Part shown: piece after piece, positions 51,298 to 59,248 of the stretch
How the letters are laid out: every line of letters begins with the position of its first letter
How positions within the stretch are numbered: the stretch's first letter is position 1
NCBI GenBank assembly: GCA_029781975.1
Contig: JAKOVQ010000047.1
Span: 1-64,000, forward strand
DNA: 64,000 nt
Reading direction: 5' to 3'
DNA from: Acidobacteriota bacterium
Lineage (GTDB): Bacteria > Acidobacteriota > Thermoanaerobaculia > UBA5066
Made by a program: the position numbers and the translations under genes
The notes under the pieces: generated by a model
The model's input: the letters and a program-made list of their open reading frames with translations, nothing else
What the model was told of the DNA's origin: nothing
The model's database searches: none

Positions 51298-51537
51298 ATG
51301 AAGAAGACCCTGTCCGTCGTCGCCCTCATCGCCCTTTCAGCCTCGCTCGTTGCCTGCTCCGGCGGCGAGAAGAAGGAGCCGGCCGCCACCGAGGCTCCGA
51401 AGGTCGTCGAGGAGACGCCGGCCGCCGCTCCGGCCACCGAGGCCGCCGCTCCGGCCACGGGCACCGAGGCTGCCGCTCCGGCCACGGGCACCGAGGCCGC
51501 CGCTCCGGCGACCGAGGCGACCCCCGCCACCAAGTAA
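51298..51537 (+). CDS. Small Ala/Pro/Thr/Glu-rich lipoprotein
   Basis: The 79-residue protein has a lipoprotein signal MKKTLSVVALIALSASLVAC with lipobox L-V-A-C (Cys at residue 20). A tail composed almost only of Ala, Pro, Thr and Glu follows, including repeats of AAAPATGTE. The mature part has no fold that I recognise and is probably an extended, unstructured chain anchored in the outer or inner membrane. AAGGAGAG lies 6-8 nt before the ATG. It has its own strong promoter, a long structured leader and a strong terminator, so it is likely an abundant monocistronic product. Confidence 0.85.
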   Translation: MKKTLSVVALIALSASLVACSGGEKKEPAATEAPKVVEETPAAAPATEAAAPATGTEAAAPATGTEAAAPATEATPATK

Positions 51538-51543
51538 GTACCC

Positions 51544-51594
51544 CGAGCGTTTCGCTCGAAGAGCGCCCCGCGACGCGGGGCGCTCTTTCTTTTT
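51544..51594 (+). terminator. Double-hairpin intrinsic terminator of the lipoprotein gene
   Basis: A first stem CGAGCG/CGCTCG (51544-51558) is followed by a 12-bp GC-rich stem GAGCGCCCCGCG/CGCGGGGCGCTC (51561-51585) and then TTTCTTTTT (51586-51594). This is a textbook rho-independent terminator. Confidence 0.92.
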
Positions 51595-51696
51595 CCCTGG
51601 TCCGGGCCGTCCGCCCCGGGCGACGCGGCCTCGTGGCAGGGAGCTTGCGAGAGAATCGGCACGGACCCCAGGCCCTGCCCGGGAGAGGAGCTGCCG

Positions 51697-52536
51697 ATGA
51701 CCAACCACGCGAGCCCCCGGATTTCCCGCGCCGTCCTCGCCGCGACGGCCGTCCTCGTCGGCCTCGCCGCCGGGGCGGCGCCCGCCGCGCGCGCCGACTC
51801 GATCGTCACCGCCGACGCGTTCGTTCCCGCCGTGAAGGTGGTCGGGGCGACGGGGACCTTCGTCACGGACGTCTTCATCTTCAACCCCGACCCGACCAAC
51901 AACGCCGAGGTCTACCTCTACTTCACCCCGGCCGACACCGACGGGACGAACAGCGTGCCGCTGAAGATCACGCCGGACCTCGCCCCGAGGGAGACGGTGA
52001 CCCTCGCCGACATCCTGGGCCGCTACTTCGGGGAGGACGGGACCTTCGGCCTCCTCGAGGTCCAGGGGAGCGTCCCCCTCCTGGTCACCAGCAACACGTA
52101 CAACGTGGCCGGGGCCCTGGCCGGGACCTACGGGCAGTACTCCCCCGGCCAGCCCTACCGCGCCTCGCTCGGGTTCGACGACTCGGTCTACGGGAACCTC
52201 TACGTCGCCGGGCTTCCGAACGACCCGGACCACAGGGTCAACGCGGCGATCCAGAACCCGACGAAGTACCGGCTCTACGCCGGCGTCCAGCTCGTCGACT
52301 CGCTCGGTTTCGTCTACGGCACCCGGAAGTTCGAGGTCCCGCCGTTCTCCCAGACCCAGCTGAACGACGTCTTCGGGAGCGTCTTCGCCTCGTTCGGCCC
52401 CCCGCGCGGCGACTCCTACCGCCTCAACTTCTACGTCGACGTCAACAACGGCGCGCGGATCCTGTCGTACGCGACGATCACCGACACGCGGACGGGAGAC
52501 CCGTACCTCGTCCCGGGCCAGGCCATGGTGCCGTGA
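51697..52536 (+). CDS. Secreted protein with the same beta-module as the island protein
   Basis: The 279-residue protein has a signal peptide (AVLAATAVLVGLAAGAAPAARA) and two related segments. VVGATGTFVTDVFIFNPD with DILGRYFG and GLLEVQGSVPLLVTSNTYN comes first; YRLYAGVQLVD with QTQLNDVFGSVF and ILSYATITDTRTGDPYLV follows. These match the module pattern (F/W-RT-D-L/V-F-L/I-N-P, D-V-L-x-x-F, S-R-T-Y) repeated in the protein at 9400-12432. Function is unknown; export is inferred from the signal peptide. ATG at 51697 has GGAGAGGAG 6-8 nt upstream. Its stop overlaps the HAD gene (GTGA). Confidence 0.82.
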   Translation: MTNHASPRISRAVLAATAVLVGLAAGAAPAARADSIVTADAFVPAVKVVGATGTFVTDVFIFNPDPTNNAEVYLYFTPADTDGTNSVPLKITPDLAPRETVTLADILGRYFGEDGTFGLLEVQGSVPLLVTSNTYNVAGALAGTYGQYSPGQPYRASLGFDDSVYGNLYVAGLPNDPDHRVNAAIQNPTKYRLYAGVQLVDSLGFVYGTRKFEVPPFSQTQLNDVFGSVFASFGPPRGDSYRLNFYVDVNNGARILSYATITDTRTGDPYLVPGQAMVP

Positions 52537-53144
52537 CGACCGGGCGGGCGCTCCTCCTCGACCTGGGGAACGTCCTCGCCCGCTTCGACCACGGCATCAC
52601 GGTCCGGACCATCGCGCAAGCGGCCGGGATCTCCCCGGCAGCGGTCGCGCCCCAGCTCTTCGGCGACCTCGTCGACGCTCTCGACAGGGGGCGGCTCGAC
52701 GCCACGGCGTTCTTCCGGGGGGTCGAGCGGCGTGCGGGCATCGGGCCGCTCCCGGAGGAGACGTGGGTCCGGGCCTGGCGCGACATCTTCGAGCCGATCC
52801 CCGAGGCCCTCGCCCTCCTCGGCCGGCTCCGGCCGGACGTGAGGACCGCCCTCGTGTCCAACACGAACGCGCTCCACTGGGACGGGGTCCTCCGCGTCTG
52901 CGACGTCGACCGCCGCGTCGACTTCCTCGCCCTCTCTTTCGAGATCGGCGCGCTCAAGCCGGAGCCGGCGATCTTCGAGGCGGCCCTCCGGGGGCTCGGG
53001 TCTCCCGCCGGCGCGGCCACGTTCGCGGACGACCGTCCCGAGCTCGTCGCCGGGGCTCGCGCCCTCGGCCTCGACGCCTTCCTCGTCGATCGCGCCGACT
53101 CCCTGGAGCGGGGCCTCCGCGAGCGCGGCCTCCTGATCGACTGA
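52533..53144 (+). CDS. HAD-family hydrolase (YihX-like phosphatase)
   Basis: The 203-residue protein has HAD motif I LLLDLGNVLARFD (Asp nucleophile with Asn at the +2 region, as in YihX), motif II LVSNTN, motif III Lys in EIGALKPEPAIFEAAL and motif IV FADDRPE. Such enzymes are sugar-phosphate or FMN phosphatases of the cytoplasm. The small cap between motifs I and II is alpha-helical. GTG at 52533 overlaps the stop of the secreted protein gene. The substrate cannot be read from sequence. Confidence 0.93.
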   Translation: MTTGRALLLDLGNVLARFDHGITVRTIAQAAGISPAAVAPQLFGDLVDALDRGRLDATAFFRGVERRAGIGPLPEETWVRAWRDIFEPIPEALALLGRLRPDVRTALVSNTNALHWDGVLRVCDVDRRVDFLALSFEIGALKPEPAIFEAALRGLGSPAGAATFADDRPELVAGARALGLDAFLVDRADSLERGLRERGLLID

Positions 53145-53252
53145 CGGGGCGCGCCGCCCCCGGGACCCGGCGACCGTCGGCGCGACGCCGGGCGCTCCCC
53201 CGGGAATGAAGGCGCTCCGTGTTACGTTTGCCCCCGGAAGGAAAGGACCAGC

Positions 53253-53759
53253 ATGACCCTCCCCAGCTCCCCCGCGCGTCCCCGCCGTATCGTCCTCCCG
53301 GCCGCCCTCGCGGCGATCGTCCTCCCCGCCGCCGTCGCCGCCGCTCTCCTCGCCGGGACCGAGTGTACCCGGTCGTCGTCGGGCGCGTCCGGCGGATCGG
53401 GCGCCGAGGGGGCCGTCGCCTTCGCGAGCCTCAGCTACGACGGCGCCCTGGCACAGGCGAAGAGCGACCGGAAGCTCGTCATGCTCGACGTCTACACGGA
53501 CTGGTGCGGCTGGTGCAAGAAGCTCGACAGGGACGTCTACTCGGACAGCCGGGTCGCGGCCGCGCTCAAGGACGTGATCCCGGTCAAGGTGAACGCCGAG
53601 AAGGGGGGCGAGGACGTCGCCCGCCGGTACGCCGTCGAGGGGTTCCCGACGATCCTGTTCGTGGACGCCAACGGGCAGGTCGTGAAGCGGATCGACGGCT
53701 ACGTCGACGCCGACGAGATGCTCCGGACGATCCAGGCGCTCCCGCGCGCGAGGGCGTGA
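53253..53759 (+). CDS. Exported thioredoxin-family protein
   Basis: The 168-residue protein has a signal/anchor segment (about residues 13-35) and a thioredoxin fold with active site DWCGWCKK (C-G-W-C) and the cis-Pro segment GFPTILF. C-G-W-C and the following KKLDRDVYSD resemble the thioredoxin_7/DsbD-gamma-like group that acts in the periplasm. No lipobox is convincing. AAGGAAAGGAC lies upstream of the ATG. Its stop overlaps the next start (GTGA). Confidence 0.92.
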   Translation: MTLPSSPARPRRIVLPAALAAIVLPAAVAAALLAGTECTRSSSGASGGSGAEGAVAFASLSYDGALAQAKSDRKLVMLDVYTDWCGWCKKLDRDVYSDSRVAAALKDVIPVKVNAEKGGEDVARRYAVEGFPTILFVDANGQVVKRIDGYVDADEMLRTIQALPRARA

Positions 53760-54181
53760 GGGTCGAGGCCGCGGGCCCGGGCTCCCCCCTGTTCCGCGGC
53801 GGGCTCGCGGCCTACGCGAACCGCCGCTTCTTCGAGGCGCACGAGGAGTGGGAGAAGCTGTGGGCAGGCGCCACGGGCGCGGACCGGACGCTCCTTCATG
53901 CCCTTATCCAGCTGGCGGCGGCATCCCTCCACCTCGAGGCCGGCCGCCGCCCCCCGGCGGGACGCCTCCTCCGCGCCGCGCGGGAGAAGCTCCTCGCCGT
54001 CCCCGAGCTCCACTGGGGGCTCGACCTGGCTCCGCTGCGGGGGCGCCTCGTCGACGCCGAAAGGCTCCTTCTCGAGGACGCCCCGGTCGACGCGTTCCGA
54101 GCGGTCCTCTCCCTGGACGGCCTGGCTTCCCTGCTCGGAGCTCAGCCCGCCCCGGTCGAGGACCCCTCCCCCTCCCGGTAG
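53756..54181 (+). CDS. DUF309-family protein
   Basis: The 141-residue protein has the DUF309 signature FFEAHEEWEKLW (about residues 28-39), followed by LLHALIQLAAASLHLEAG. DUF309 proteins are small all-helical proteins of unknown function, found in many bacteria. GTG at 53756 overlaps the stop codon of the thioredoxin gene. The 3' end overlaps the convergent glycosyltransferase gene by 40 bp (54142-54181), so the two mRNAs are complementary at their ends. Confidence 0.88.
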   Translation: MRVEAAGPGSPLFRGGLAAYANRRFFEAHEEWEKLWAGATGADRTLLHALIQLAAASLHLEAGRRPPAGRLLRAAREKLLAVPELHWGLDLAPLRGRLVDAERLLLEDAPVDAFRAVLSLDGLASLLGAQPAPVEDPSPSR

Positions 54182-55497
54182 GCCGCGGGAGGGGACGGGA
54201 GGAGGCCGGACAGCCGGGCTGCCGCCTCGCAGGCGAGCTCGCCGTCCGGACCCCGCTCCGCGGTCCCCCACGCGCCCGCCCGGGCCGTCCCGAGCTCCCA
54301 GAGCGCGTGGGAGACCCGCCCCAGGAGGCCGAGGGGCCGGGCGGCGCCCGCGGAAACCTCCCGGATGACGCGGGCGTAGGCGTCGGCGATCCGCTCCGGG
54401 CTCCGCTCGCGGCCCCAGCGGACGGCGGCCGAAGCCTGGCGGCCCCGTTCGTCGGGATCGAGGAGCTTCTCGAGGGCCGCGGCGGCGGCCTCGACCTCCC
54501 CGTCGCCGACGGGGACCTTCGCCGCGAACGAGTCGGGGAGCTCGCGGAACCAGCCGACGTCGCTCACGAGGACCGGGAGGCCGTTCCCCGCGAGCCGGCA
54601 GACCGCGCCGGAGGTCTCCCCCACCGTCGGGAAGCGGAGGTTCACCGCCACGTCCGCGGCCGAGGCCGCGAGCCAGAAGTCGGCGTCGGAGAGATACCCG
54701 GTGAAGACGACGTCCTCCCCCAGGCCGAGGCGGGCGACGCTCGCCACGAGCGGGTCGTCCGAGCCGACGGCGCCCCCGACGAGGAGGAACGGCCTGCGGG
54801 ACGCCGGCAGGAGGGCCAGGGCCTCGATCAGCTTTCCGATCCGCTTGGCCGGGGTCACCACTCCCAGGGAGGCGGCGATCACCCTGTCCGGCGGCAGGCC
54901 GAGGGCCTGGCGGGCCTCCGGGCGGGGAGTCCTCGGCGACGGGGGCACCAGGTGCGGCACCTCGTTGACCCAGGCCCCCGGCCTGTCCCTGAGGAGGGCC
55001 CCGCGGACGAGGCGGGAGTGGACGATCACCGCGTCCGCGTCCGAGACGACGCCGCCCGACAGGGGCCACTCCCACGGGGCGAGGTCCCAGACCGGGTTCC
55101 GCGCCCCTTCCCGGGCGCGCTGCCCGAGGACGCGGCCGCGCGCGCCGTGGGCTCGCTCGAGCTCCCGGGCGTAGTCGTCGACCCGTCCCCGATCGAGGTA
55201 CCCGGCCGCGAAGAGGTGGTGGATCGAGTAGTCGTGGAGGACCAGGACCACCGGGGACCGCCCCGCTCGCTCGCGCATCGCCTCGACGGTCGGGAGGTGA
55301 AGGGGGTCGTTCCCCACCTGGCAGACGACCGCGGCGTGACCCGCCCGGAGCGCCTTCGCCGCGTCGGCCGGCTCGTAGGTCACGACCTCGAGCCTCTCCC
55401 GGAGCGGGCCGAGGAGGTCGGCCGAGTAATCCGCGATGCCCGACCTCACGGGCGGGAGGGGGCTGACGAACCCGACGGCGCCGGGGCCGGCGCTCAC
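54142..55497 (-). CDS. Group 1 glycosyltransferase
   Basis: The 451-residue protein has the GT-B fold with amino-terminal FVSPLPPVRSGIADYSADLL, typical of GT4-type enzymes in O-antigen and exopolysaccharide loci. The carboxyl domain includes SLGVVTPAKRIGKLIEAL, VFTGYLSDADFW and FPTVGETSGAVCRLAGNGLPVLVSD, the donor-binding E-x7-E-like region. GTG at 55497 overlaps the stop of the upstream glycosyltransferase (GTGA). The carboxyl end is Ala/Gly-rich and overlaps the DUF309 gene on the other strand. Confidence 0.92.
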   Translation of the reverse strand: MSAGPGAVGFVSPLPPVRSGIADYSADLLGPLRERLEVVTYEPADAAKALRAGHAAVVCQVGNDPLHLPTVEAMRERAGRSPVVLVLHDYSIHHLFAAGYLDRGRVDDYARELERAHGARGRVLGQRAREGARNPVWDLAPWEWPLSGGVVSDADAVIVHSRLVRGALLRDRPGAWVNEVPHLVPPSPRTPRPEARQALGLPPDRVIAASLGVVTPAKRIGKLIEALALLPASRRPFLLVGGAVGSDDPLVASVARLGLGEDVVFTGYLSDADFWLAASAADVAVNLRFPTVGETSGAVCRLAGNGLPVLVSDVGWFRELPDSFAAKVPVGDGEVEAAAAALEKLLDPDERGRQASAAVRWGRERSPERIADAYARVIREVSAGAARPLGLLGRVSHALWELGTARAGAWGTAERGPDGELACEAAARLSGLLPSPPAAYREGEGSSTGAG

Positions 55498-56531
55498 GCG
55501 ACCCCGCCCGCGCCGAGGAGGGCATCGACGGCCGCCTTCCAGGTGATGCCGCGGACGCGCTCGTAGCCGTCCTCGCCCATCGCGCGCGCCCTCGCCCTGT
55601 CGGCGAGAAGGGACGCAGCCGCCCCGCCCACGGCCCGGCCGTCGGGAGGCGTCACCAGCCCGCTCTCCCCGTCCACGACGAACTCGAGCGGTCCGCCCGA
55701 GTCGGAGCAGGTGACGACCGGCTTCCTCGAGAGGTAGGCCTCGAGGGCGATGTAGCCGTAGTCCTCGTCCGCGGGCGTGAAGAGGACGACCCCGCACGAC
55801 GCGTAGAGGGCGAGGAGCTCGTCGTCGGAGACCCGCCCCCGGAAGTCGACGCGGGCCCCGCTCCGGGCGGCCACCTCTCTCAGGCGCCTCTCGTCCGGGC
55901 CGGTCCCGGCGACGACCAGCGGGAACCCGCCGGCCGCGGCCCCTTCGATCGCCAGGTCCATCCGCTTCCAGGGGTCGAGGCGCCCGACGACGAGGCCGAA
56001 GGTCCCGAGCTCGTCGGTGCGGTAACGGCCCGCGAGGGGAGGCGGGTGGTAGAGCGGCTGGGCCGGGATCCCGTTGAAGCGTTCGAGGCGCTCGGCGGTG
56101 TTGCGGGCGTTCGTGAAGACCTTCCTCGACTCGCCGAGCCCCGTGGCGTCGGCCGAGGCGATCAGCTCCCGCCAGCGGGTGTCCTCGGGGCTGGCGGTGA
56201 AGTCGCTCTCGGGCGTCCCGAACCGGTCGTAGGCCTGGCGGAACTGGTGGATGAGCCAGACGACCTTGTTCGGGTGCCGGACGAGGTAGGAGGGGAACTT
56301 CATCGGGATCACGAGGTCGACGGCCCGGCCGTCGGCCTCCGTCACGTCGAGGAGCCGCCACGCGGCCGCGGACAGGAGGATCTCGGGGCGCGGGTACCAC
56401 TTGAACGGGAGCTGGACGAGGTCGACCTCGTGCCCCGCCGCCGCGATCTCGCGGACGAGGCCGGCGGCGTGCCTCTCGGCCCCCCCCGAGGCGAACGGCA
56501 CCTGCGCGGTGCAGACGAGGACGGTCGCCAT
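55494..56531 (-). CDS. GT4-family glycosyltransferase
   Basis: The 345-residue GT-B enzyme starts ATVLVCTAQVPFASGGAERHAAGLVREI (acceptor domain). Its GLVVGRLDPWKRMDLAIEG and FTPADEDYGYIALEAYLSRKPVVTCSDSGGP segments form the nucleotide-sugar site (E-D-Y-G-x-x-x-x-E). It likely adds a sugar to a lipid-linked glycan in the cytoplasm. ATG at 56531 directly follows the stop of the methyltransferase gene (TGA then ATG). With the second glycosyltransferase and the methyltransferase it forms a three-gene glycan operon. Confidence 0.93.
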   Translation of the reverse strand: MATVLVCTAQVPFASGGAERHAAGLVREIAAAGHEVDLVQLPFKWYPRPEILLSAAAWRLLDVTEADGRAVDLVIPMKFPSYLVRHPNKVVWLIHQFRQAYDRFGTPESDFTASPEDTRWRELIASADATGLGESRKVFTNARNTAERLERFNGIPAQPLYHPPPLAGRYRTDELGTFGLVVGRLDPWKRMDLAIEGAAAGGFPLVVAGTGPDERRLREVAARSGARVDFRGRVSDDELLALYASCGVVLFTPADEDYGYIALEAYLSRKPVVTCSDSGGPLEFVVDGESGLVTPPDGRAVGGAAASLLADRARARAMGEDGYERVRGITWKAAVDALLGAGGVA

Positions 56532-58010
56532 TCAGCGAACGCCCGTCACCGCGACGTCCTGGGGAGCGAAGACGAGCCCGGCCATGGCGCGGACGACGGG
56601 GTCGGTGGACGCGGCCACGGGTCCCGACACCGCCTCGGGGACGGGAGACCGGAGCTCGACCTCGACGTCACGGAGGCCGCAGGCCTCCATCAGCTTCGCG
56701 AGCGACGGTCCGGGGACGGGTCGGACGTGGGTGAGGTCCATCCAGAACCACCTCATCGCGGCGACCGACTCGGGGTTGACGGTCTCGAGGAGGAGCCGGC
56801 CGCCCGGCGCCAGCTTCCGGACCGCCGTCTCGACCAGGACGGTCAGCTGCCGGGGCTGCAGGTGCTCGACGACCTGGTAGGCCGCGACGCCGCCGAGGGA
56901 CCCGTCGGGGCGCGCCTCGAGCCAGCCGAAGAGGTCCGCCTCGTCGACGGCGAGCCCTTTCTCCCGGCAGATCGCGACGGCCACGGGGTTCGAGTCGCAG
57001 CCGACCCCCTCCCGCCCGGCGTCGCGAAGCGCCTCGAGGAACTCGCCCCGGCCGCACCCGAGGTCGGCGACGGGCCCCGGGACCGCCGCGAAGAGCGCCA
57101 GGTCCTTCTCCTGGCGGTGCCGGATGTCCGCCTCGGAGCCGCGGAACGTCCGCTCGAACTCGGCGTAGAGGCCGGCGGAGAGGGGATCGTCCGCCTGCGG
57201 CTCCGGGCCGCTCGCGGCGGCGGCGACCGGCTCCACCCGCGCCGGGGTCTTCGCGCGGCCCCCTTCCTTTCGCAGCTCCGAGCGGAGCGCGCTCCACTCC
57301 AGGCGCAGGACCCGCACCTCCTCCGCGAGCTGCGAAAGGCGCTCGACCCCGTGCGCCGCCTCGTCGATCCGGGACCCATGGCCGTCGACCCGCGAAAGGA
57401 GCCCGGCGATCCGGCCGAGCGCCTCGTCCGACCGGGTCTCGAGCGTGTCCACCCTCCGTTGGGTGGCGTGCAGGTCGGCCGTCACGTCGTCGAAGGTCCC
57501 GAGCCGGCCGGCGGCCTCCCGGAAGCGGTCCTCCGCGGAGGCCAACCTCCTCTCGGCCGCCCCGAGGAGACCGCCGAGCGCGAGCCTCGCGGCCTCCTCG
57601 GCGTCGAGCCGCTCGGCGTTCCTCTCGCCCGCGGCCCGGGCCGCATTCAGCGCGGACTCCAGCTCGCGGCGCCCGGCCGCCTCCCGCGCGAGGAGGGCCT
57701 CGACCTCGAGGAGGGCGGTCCGGAGCGCCTCGGCCACCGCGGAGTTGAAGACCGTCTGGTCGCGCGTGACGATCCGGAGGGCCCGCAGGACGAGCGCCTT
57801 CAGGGACCGGAACGGGGCGTCCGCCGGCAGCGTCGGCGAGACGAACCGCGCGCCGTTCTCCAGGATCGCCCGGGGTCCGGAGAGGCTCGGCCGATCCGCC
57901 CCGGCGGAAGGGCGAGAGGCCCCCGCTCCGCCCGGCCCCTCGGGCCCCGGCGTCGCGAGCGCGGCGAGCTCCGCCGCCAGCTCCCGGGCCAGCGCCCGCG
58001 CGTCGTCCAT
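56532..58010 (-). CDS. Coiled-coil class I SAM methyltransferase (glycan-chain modifying type)
   Basis: The 492-residue protein has an amino-terminal Ala/Glu/Arg-rich helical region (about 90-250) with heptad-like pattern, probably a coiled coil. A methyltransferase domain (about 280-440) follows with VADLGCGRGEFLEAL (motif I, AdoMet site), VEHLQPRQL and the GGRLLLETVNPE strand. Proteins of this layout (WbdD-like) methylate or cap O-antigen ends. The ATG at 58010 has no Shine-Dalgarno sequence; a TACTAT hexamer overlaps the palindrome 10 nt upstream. It is divergent from the propeller lipoprotein gene and heads the glycosyltransferase operon. Confidence 0.9.
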   Translation of the reverse strand: MDDARALARELAAELAALATPGPEGPGGAGASRPSAGADRPSLSGPRAILENGARFVSPTLPADAPFRSLKALVLRALRIVTRDQTVFNSAVAEALRTALLEVEALLAREAAGRRELESALNAARAAGERNAERLDAEEAARLALGGLLGAAERRLASAEDRFREAAGRLGTFDDVTADLHATQRRVDTLETRSDEALGRIAGLLSRVDGHGSRIDEAAHGVERLSQLAEEVRVLRLEWSALRSELRKEGGRAKTPARVEPVAAAASGPEPQADDPLSAGLYAEFERTFRGSEADIRHRQEKDLALFAAVPGPVADLGCGRGEFLEALRDAGREGVGCDSNPVAVAICREKGLAVDEADLFGWLEARPDGSLGGVAAYQVVEHLQPRQLTVLVETAVRKLAPGGRLLLETVNPESVAAMRWFWMDLTHVRPVPGPSLAKLMEACGLRDVEVELRSPVPEAVSGPVAASTDPVVRAMAGLVFAPQDVAVTGVR

Positions 58011-58014
58011 CGGC

Positions 58015-58029
58015 CCCGTATAGTACGGG
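58015..58029. promoter_or_regulatory. Palindrome and overlapping -10 elements in a 26-bp divergent spacer
   Basis: CCCGTA-TAG-TACGGG is a perfect inverted repeat in the centre of the 26 bp between two divergent ATGs. TATAGT (plus strand, 58019-58024) lies 12 nt before the 58037 start. TACTAT (minus strand, 58020-58025) lies 9 nt before the 58010 start. Both transcripts would be nearly leaderless, and one regulator could control both. Confidence 0.55.
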
Positions 58030-58036
58030 ACGACAG

Positions 58037-59200
58037 ATGAAGAGCCACTCTCCTTCCCGCGCCTCCCTCGCCGGCGCGGTCGCCGCCGCTTCCCTTGCCG
58101 CCGCGATCGCCTGCTCGCCCGCCCCGGCCCCGGCTCCTTCGGCGCCCGCCCCGACCCCGACGGCGCGGCCCGAGCCGACCCCGTCGCCGGCCGGCAGACC
58201 AGCTGAGGGGACCCTGTCCCCCCTCCTCTACCCGGGCGAGAGGCACCTCGCGAACGTGAGGCAGCTGACGTTCGGAGGCGAGAACGCCGAAGCCTACTGG
58301 TCCGCCGACGGGACGAAGCTGATCTTCCAGTCGACGCGCCCGCCCTACGACTGCGACCAGATCTTCGTCCTGGACCTCTCGAAGCCCGACGAGGCTCCCC
58401 ACCTCGTCTCGACCGGGAAGGGGCGGACGACGTGCGCCTACTTCTTCCCGGACGGCCGGAGGATCCTCTACTCGTCCACCCACCTCGGGGGGCCGGCCTG
58501 CCCGACCCCTCCCGACCGGTCGCACGGGTACGTCTGGGGCCTCTTCCCCGACTACGACGTCTTCTCGGCCCGGTCCGACGGCTCGGGCCTGACCCGGCTG
58601 ACGACGGCTCCGGGCTACGACGCCGAGGCGACGATCTCGACCGACGGCTCGCGGATCGTCTTCACCTCGGACCGCGACGGCGACCTCGACGTCTACACCA
58701 TGGCCGCCGACGGGTCGGACGTCCGCCGCCTGACGCACGAGGTCGGCTACGACGGCGGGGCGTTCTTCAGCGACGACGGCGAGTGGATCGTCTACCGGGC
58801 CGCCCGCCCGGAGACGCCGGCCGCCGCAGAGGAGTTCAAGGCGCTCCTCGCGAAGCACCTCGTCCGCCCGTCGAAACTCGAGATCCACGTGATGCGCTCC
58901 GACGGCTCCGGCGACCGGCAGGTCACCGCGAACGGCGCGGCGAACTTCGCCCCCTTCTTCTTCCGGGGGAGCCACGACAGGATCATCTTCTGCTCGAACG
59001 TCGCCGACCCGAAGGGGCGCGACTTCGACCTCTTCACGGTCCGGGCGGACGGGACCGACCTCGAGCGGATCACGTACAACCCCTCGTTCGACGGCTTCCC
59101 GATGTTCTCGCCCGACGGCAGGAGGCTCGCGTTCTGCTCGAACCGGCACAACGCGAGGCCGGGCGAGACGAACGTCTTAGTCGCGGACTGGATCCCCTGA
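58037..59200 (+). CDS. TolB-like beta-propeller lipoprotein
   Basis: The 387-residue protein has a lipoprotein signal (VAAASLAAAIAC, lipobox Ala-Ile-Ala-Cys), then a Pro/Ala-rich linker. PD40/WD40-like propeller blades follow, such as NAEAYWSADGTKLIFQS, ATISTDGSRIVFTSDRDGD and GFPMFSPDGRRLAFCSNR. The repeat style is that of TolB propellers and of DPP-IV-like amino domains; no peptidase domain is present. It probably sits at the inner face of the outer membrane. ATG start; a -10-like hexamer 12 nt upstream and no Shine-Dalgarno sequence. Confidence 0.9.
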   Translation: MKSHSPSRASLAGAVAAASLAAAIACSPAPAPAPSAPAPTPTARPEPTPSPAGRPAEGTLSPLLYPGERHLANVRQLTFGGENAEAYWSADGTKLIFQSTRPPYDCDQIFVLDLSKPDEAPHLVSTGKGRTTCAYFFPDGRRILYSSTHLGGPACPTPPDRSHGYVWGLFPDYDVFSARSDGSGLTRLTTAPGYDAEATISTDGSRIVFTSDRDGDLDVYTMAADGSDVRRLTHEVGYDGGAFFSDDGEWIVYRAARPETPAAAEEFKALLAKHLVRPSKLEIHVMRSDGSGDRQVTANGAANFAPFFFRGSHDRIIFCSNVADPKGRDFDLFTVRADGTDLERITYNPSFDGFPMFSPDGRRLAFCSNRHNARPGETNVLVADWIP

Positions 59201-59205
59201 CCGGA

Positions 59206-59225
59206 CCGGCCGCCGCGGCGGCCGG
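59206..59225. terminator. 20-bp GC palindrome between convergent genes
   Basis: A perfect 20-bp palindrome of C and G begins 6 bp after the stop codon of the propeller gene and precedes the end of the convergent AI-2E-family gene. There is no T-run on either strand. As RNA it would form a very stable hairpin and could act as a bidirectional terminator or 3' end stabiliser. Confidence 0.5.
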
Positions 59226-59248
59226 GGACCGGAAGGGCGGGGACCCGC

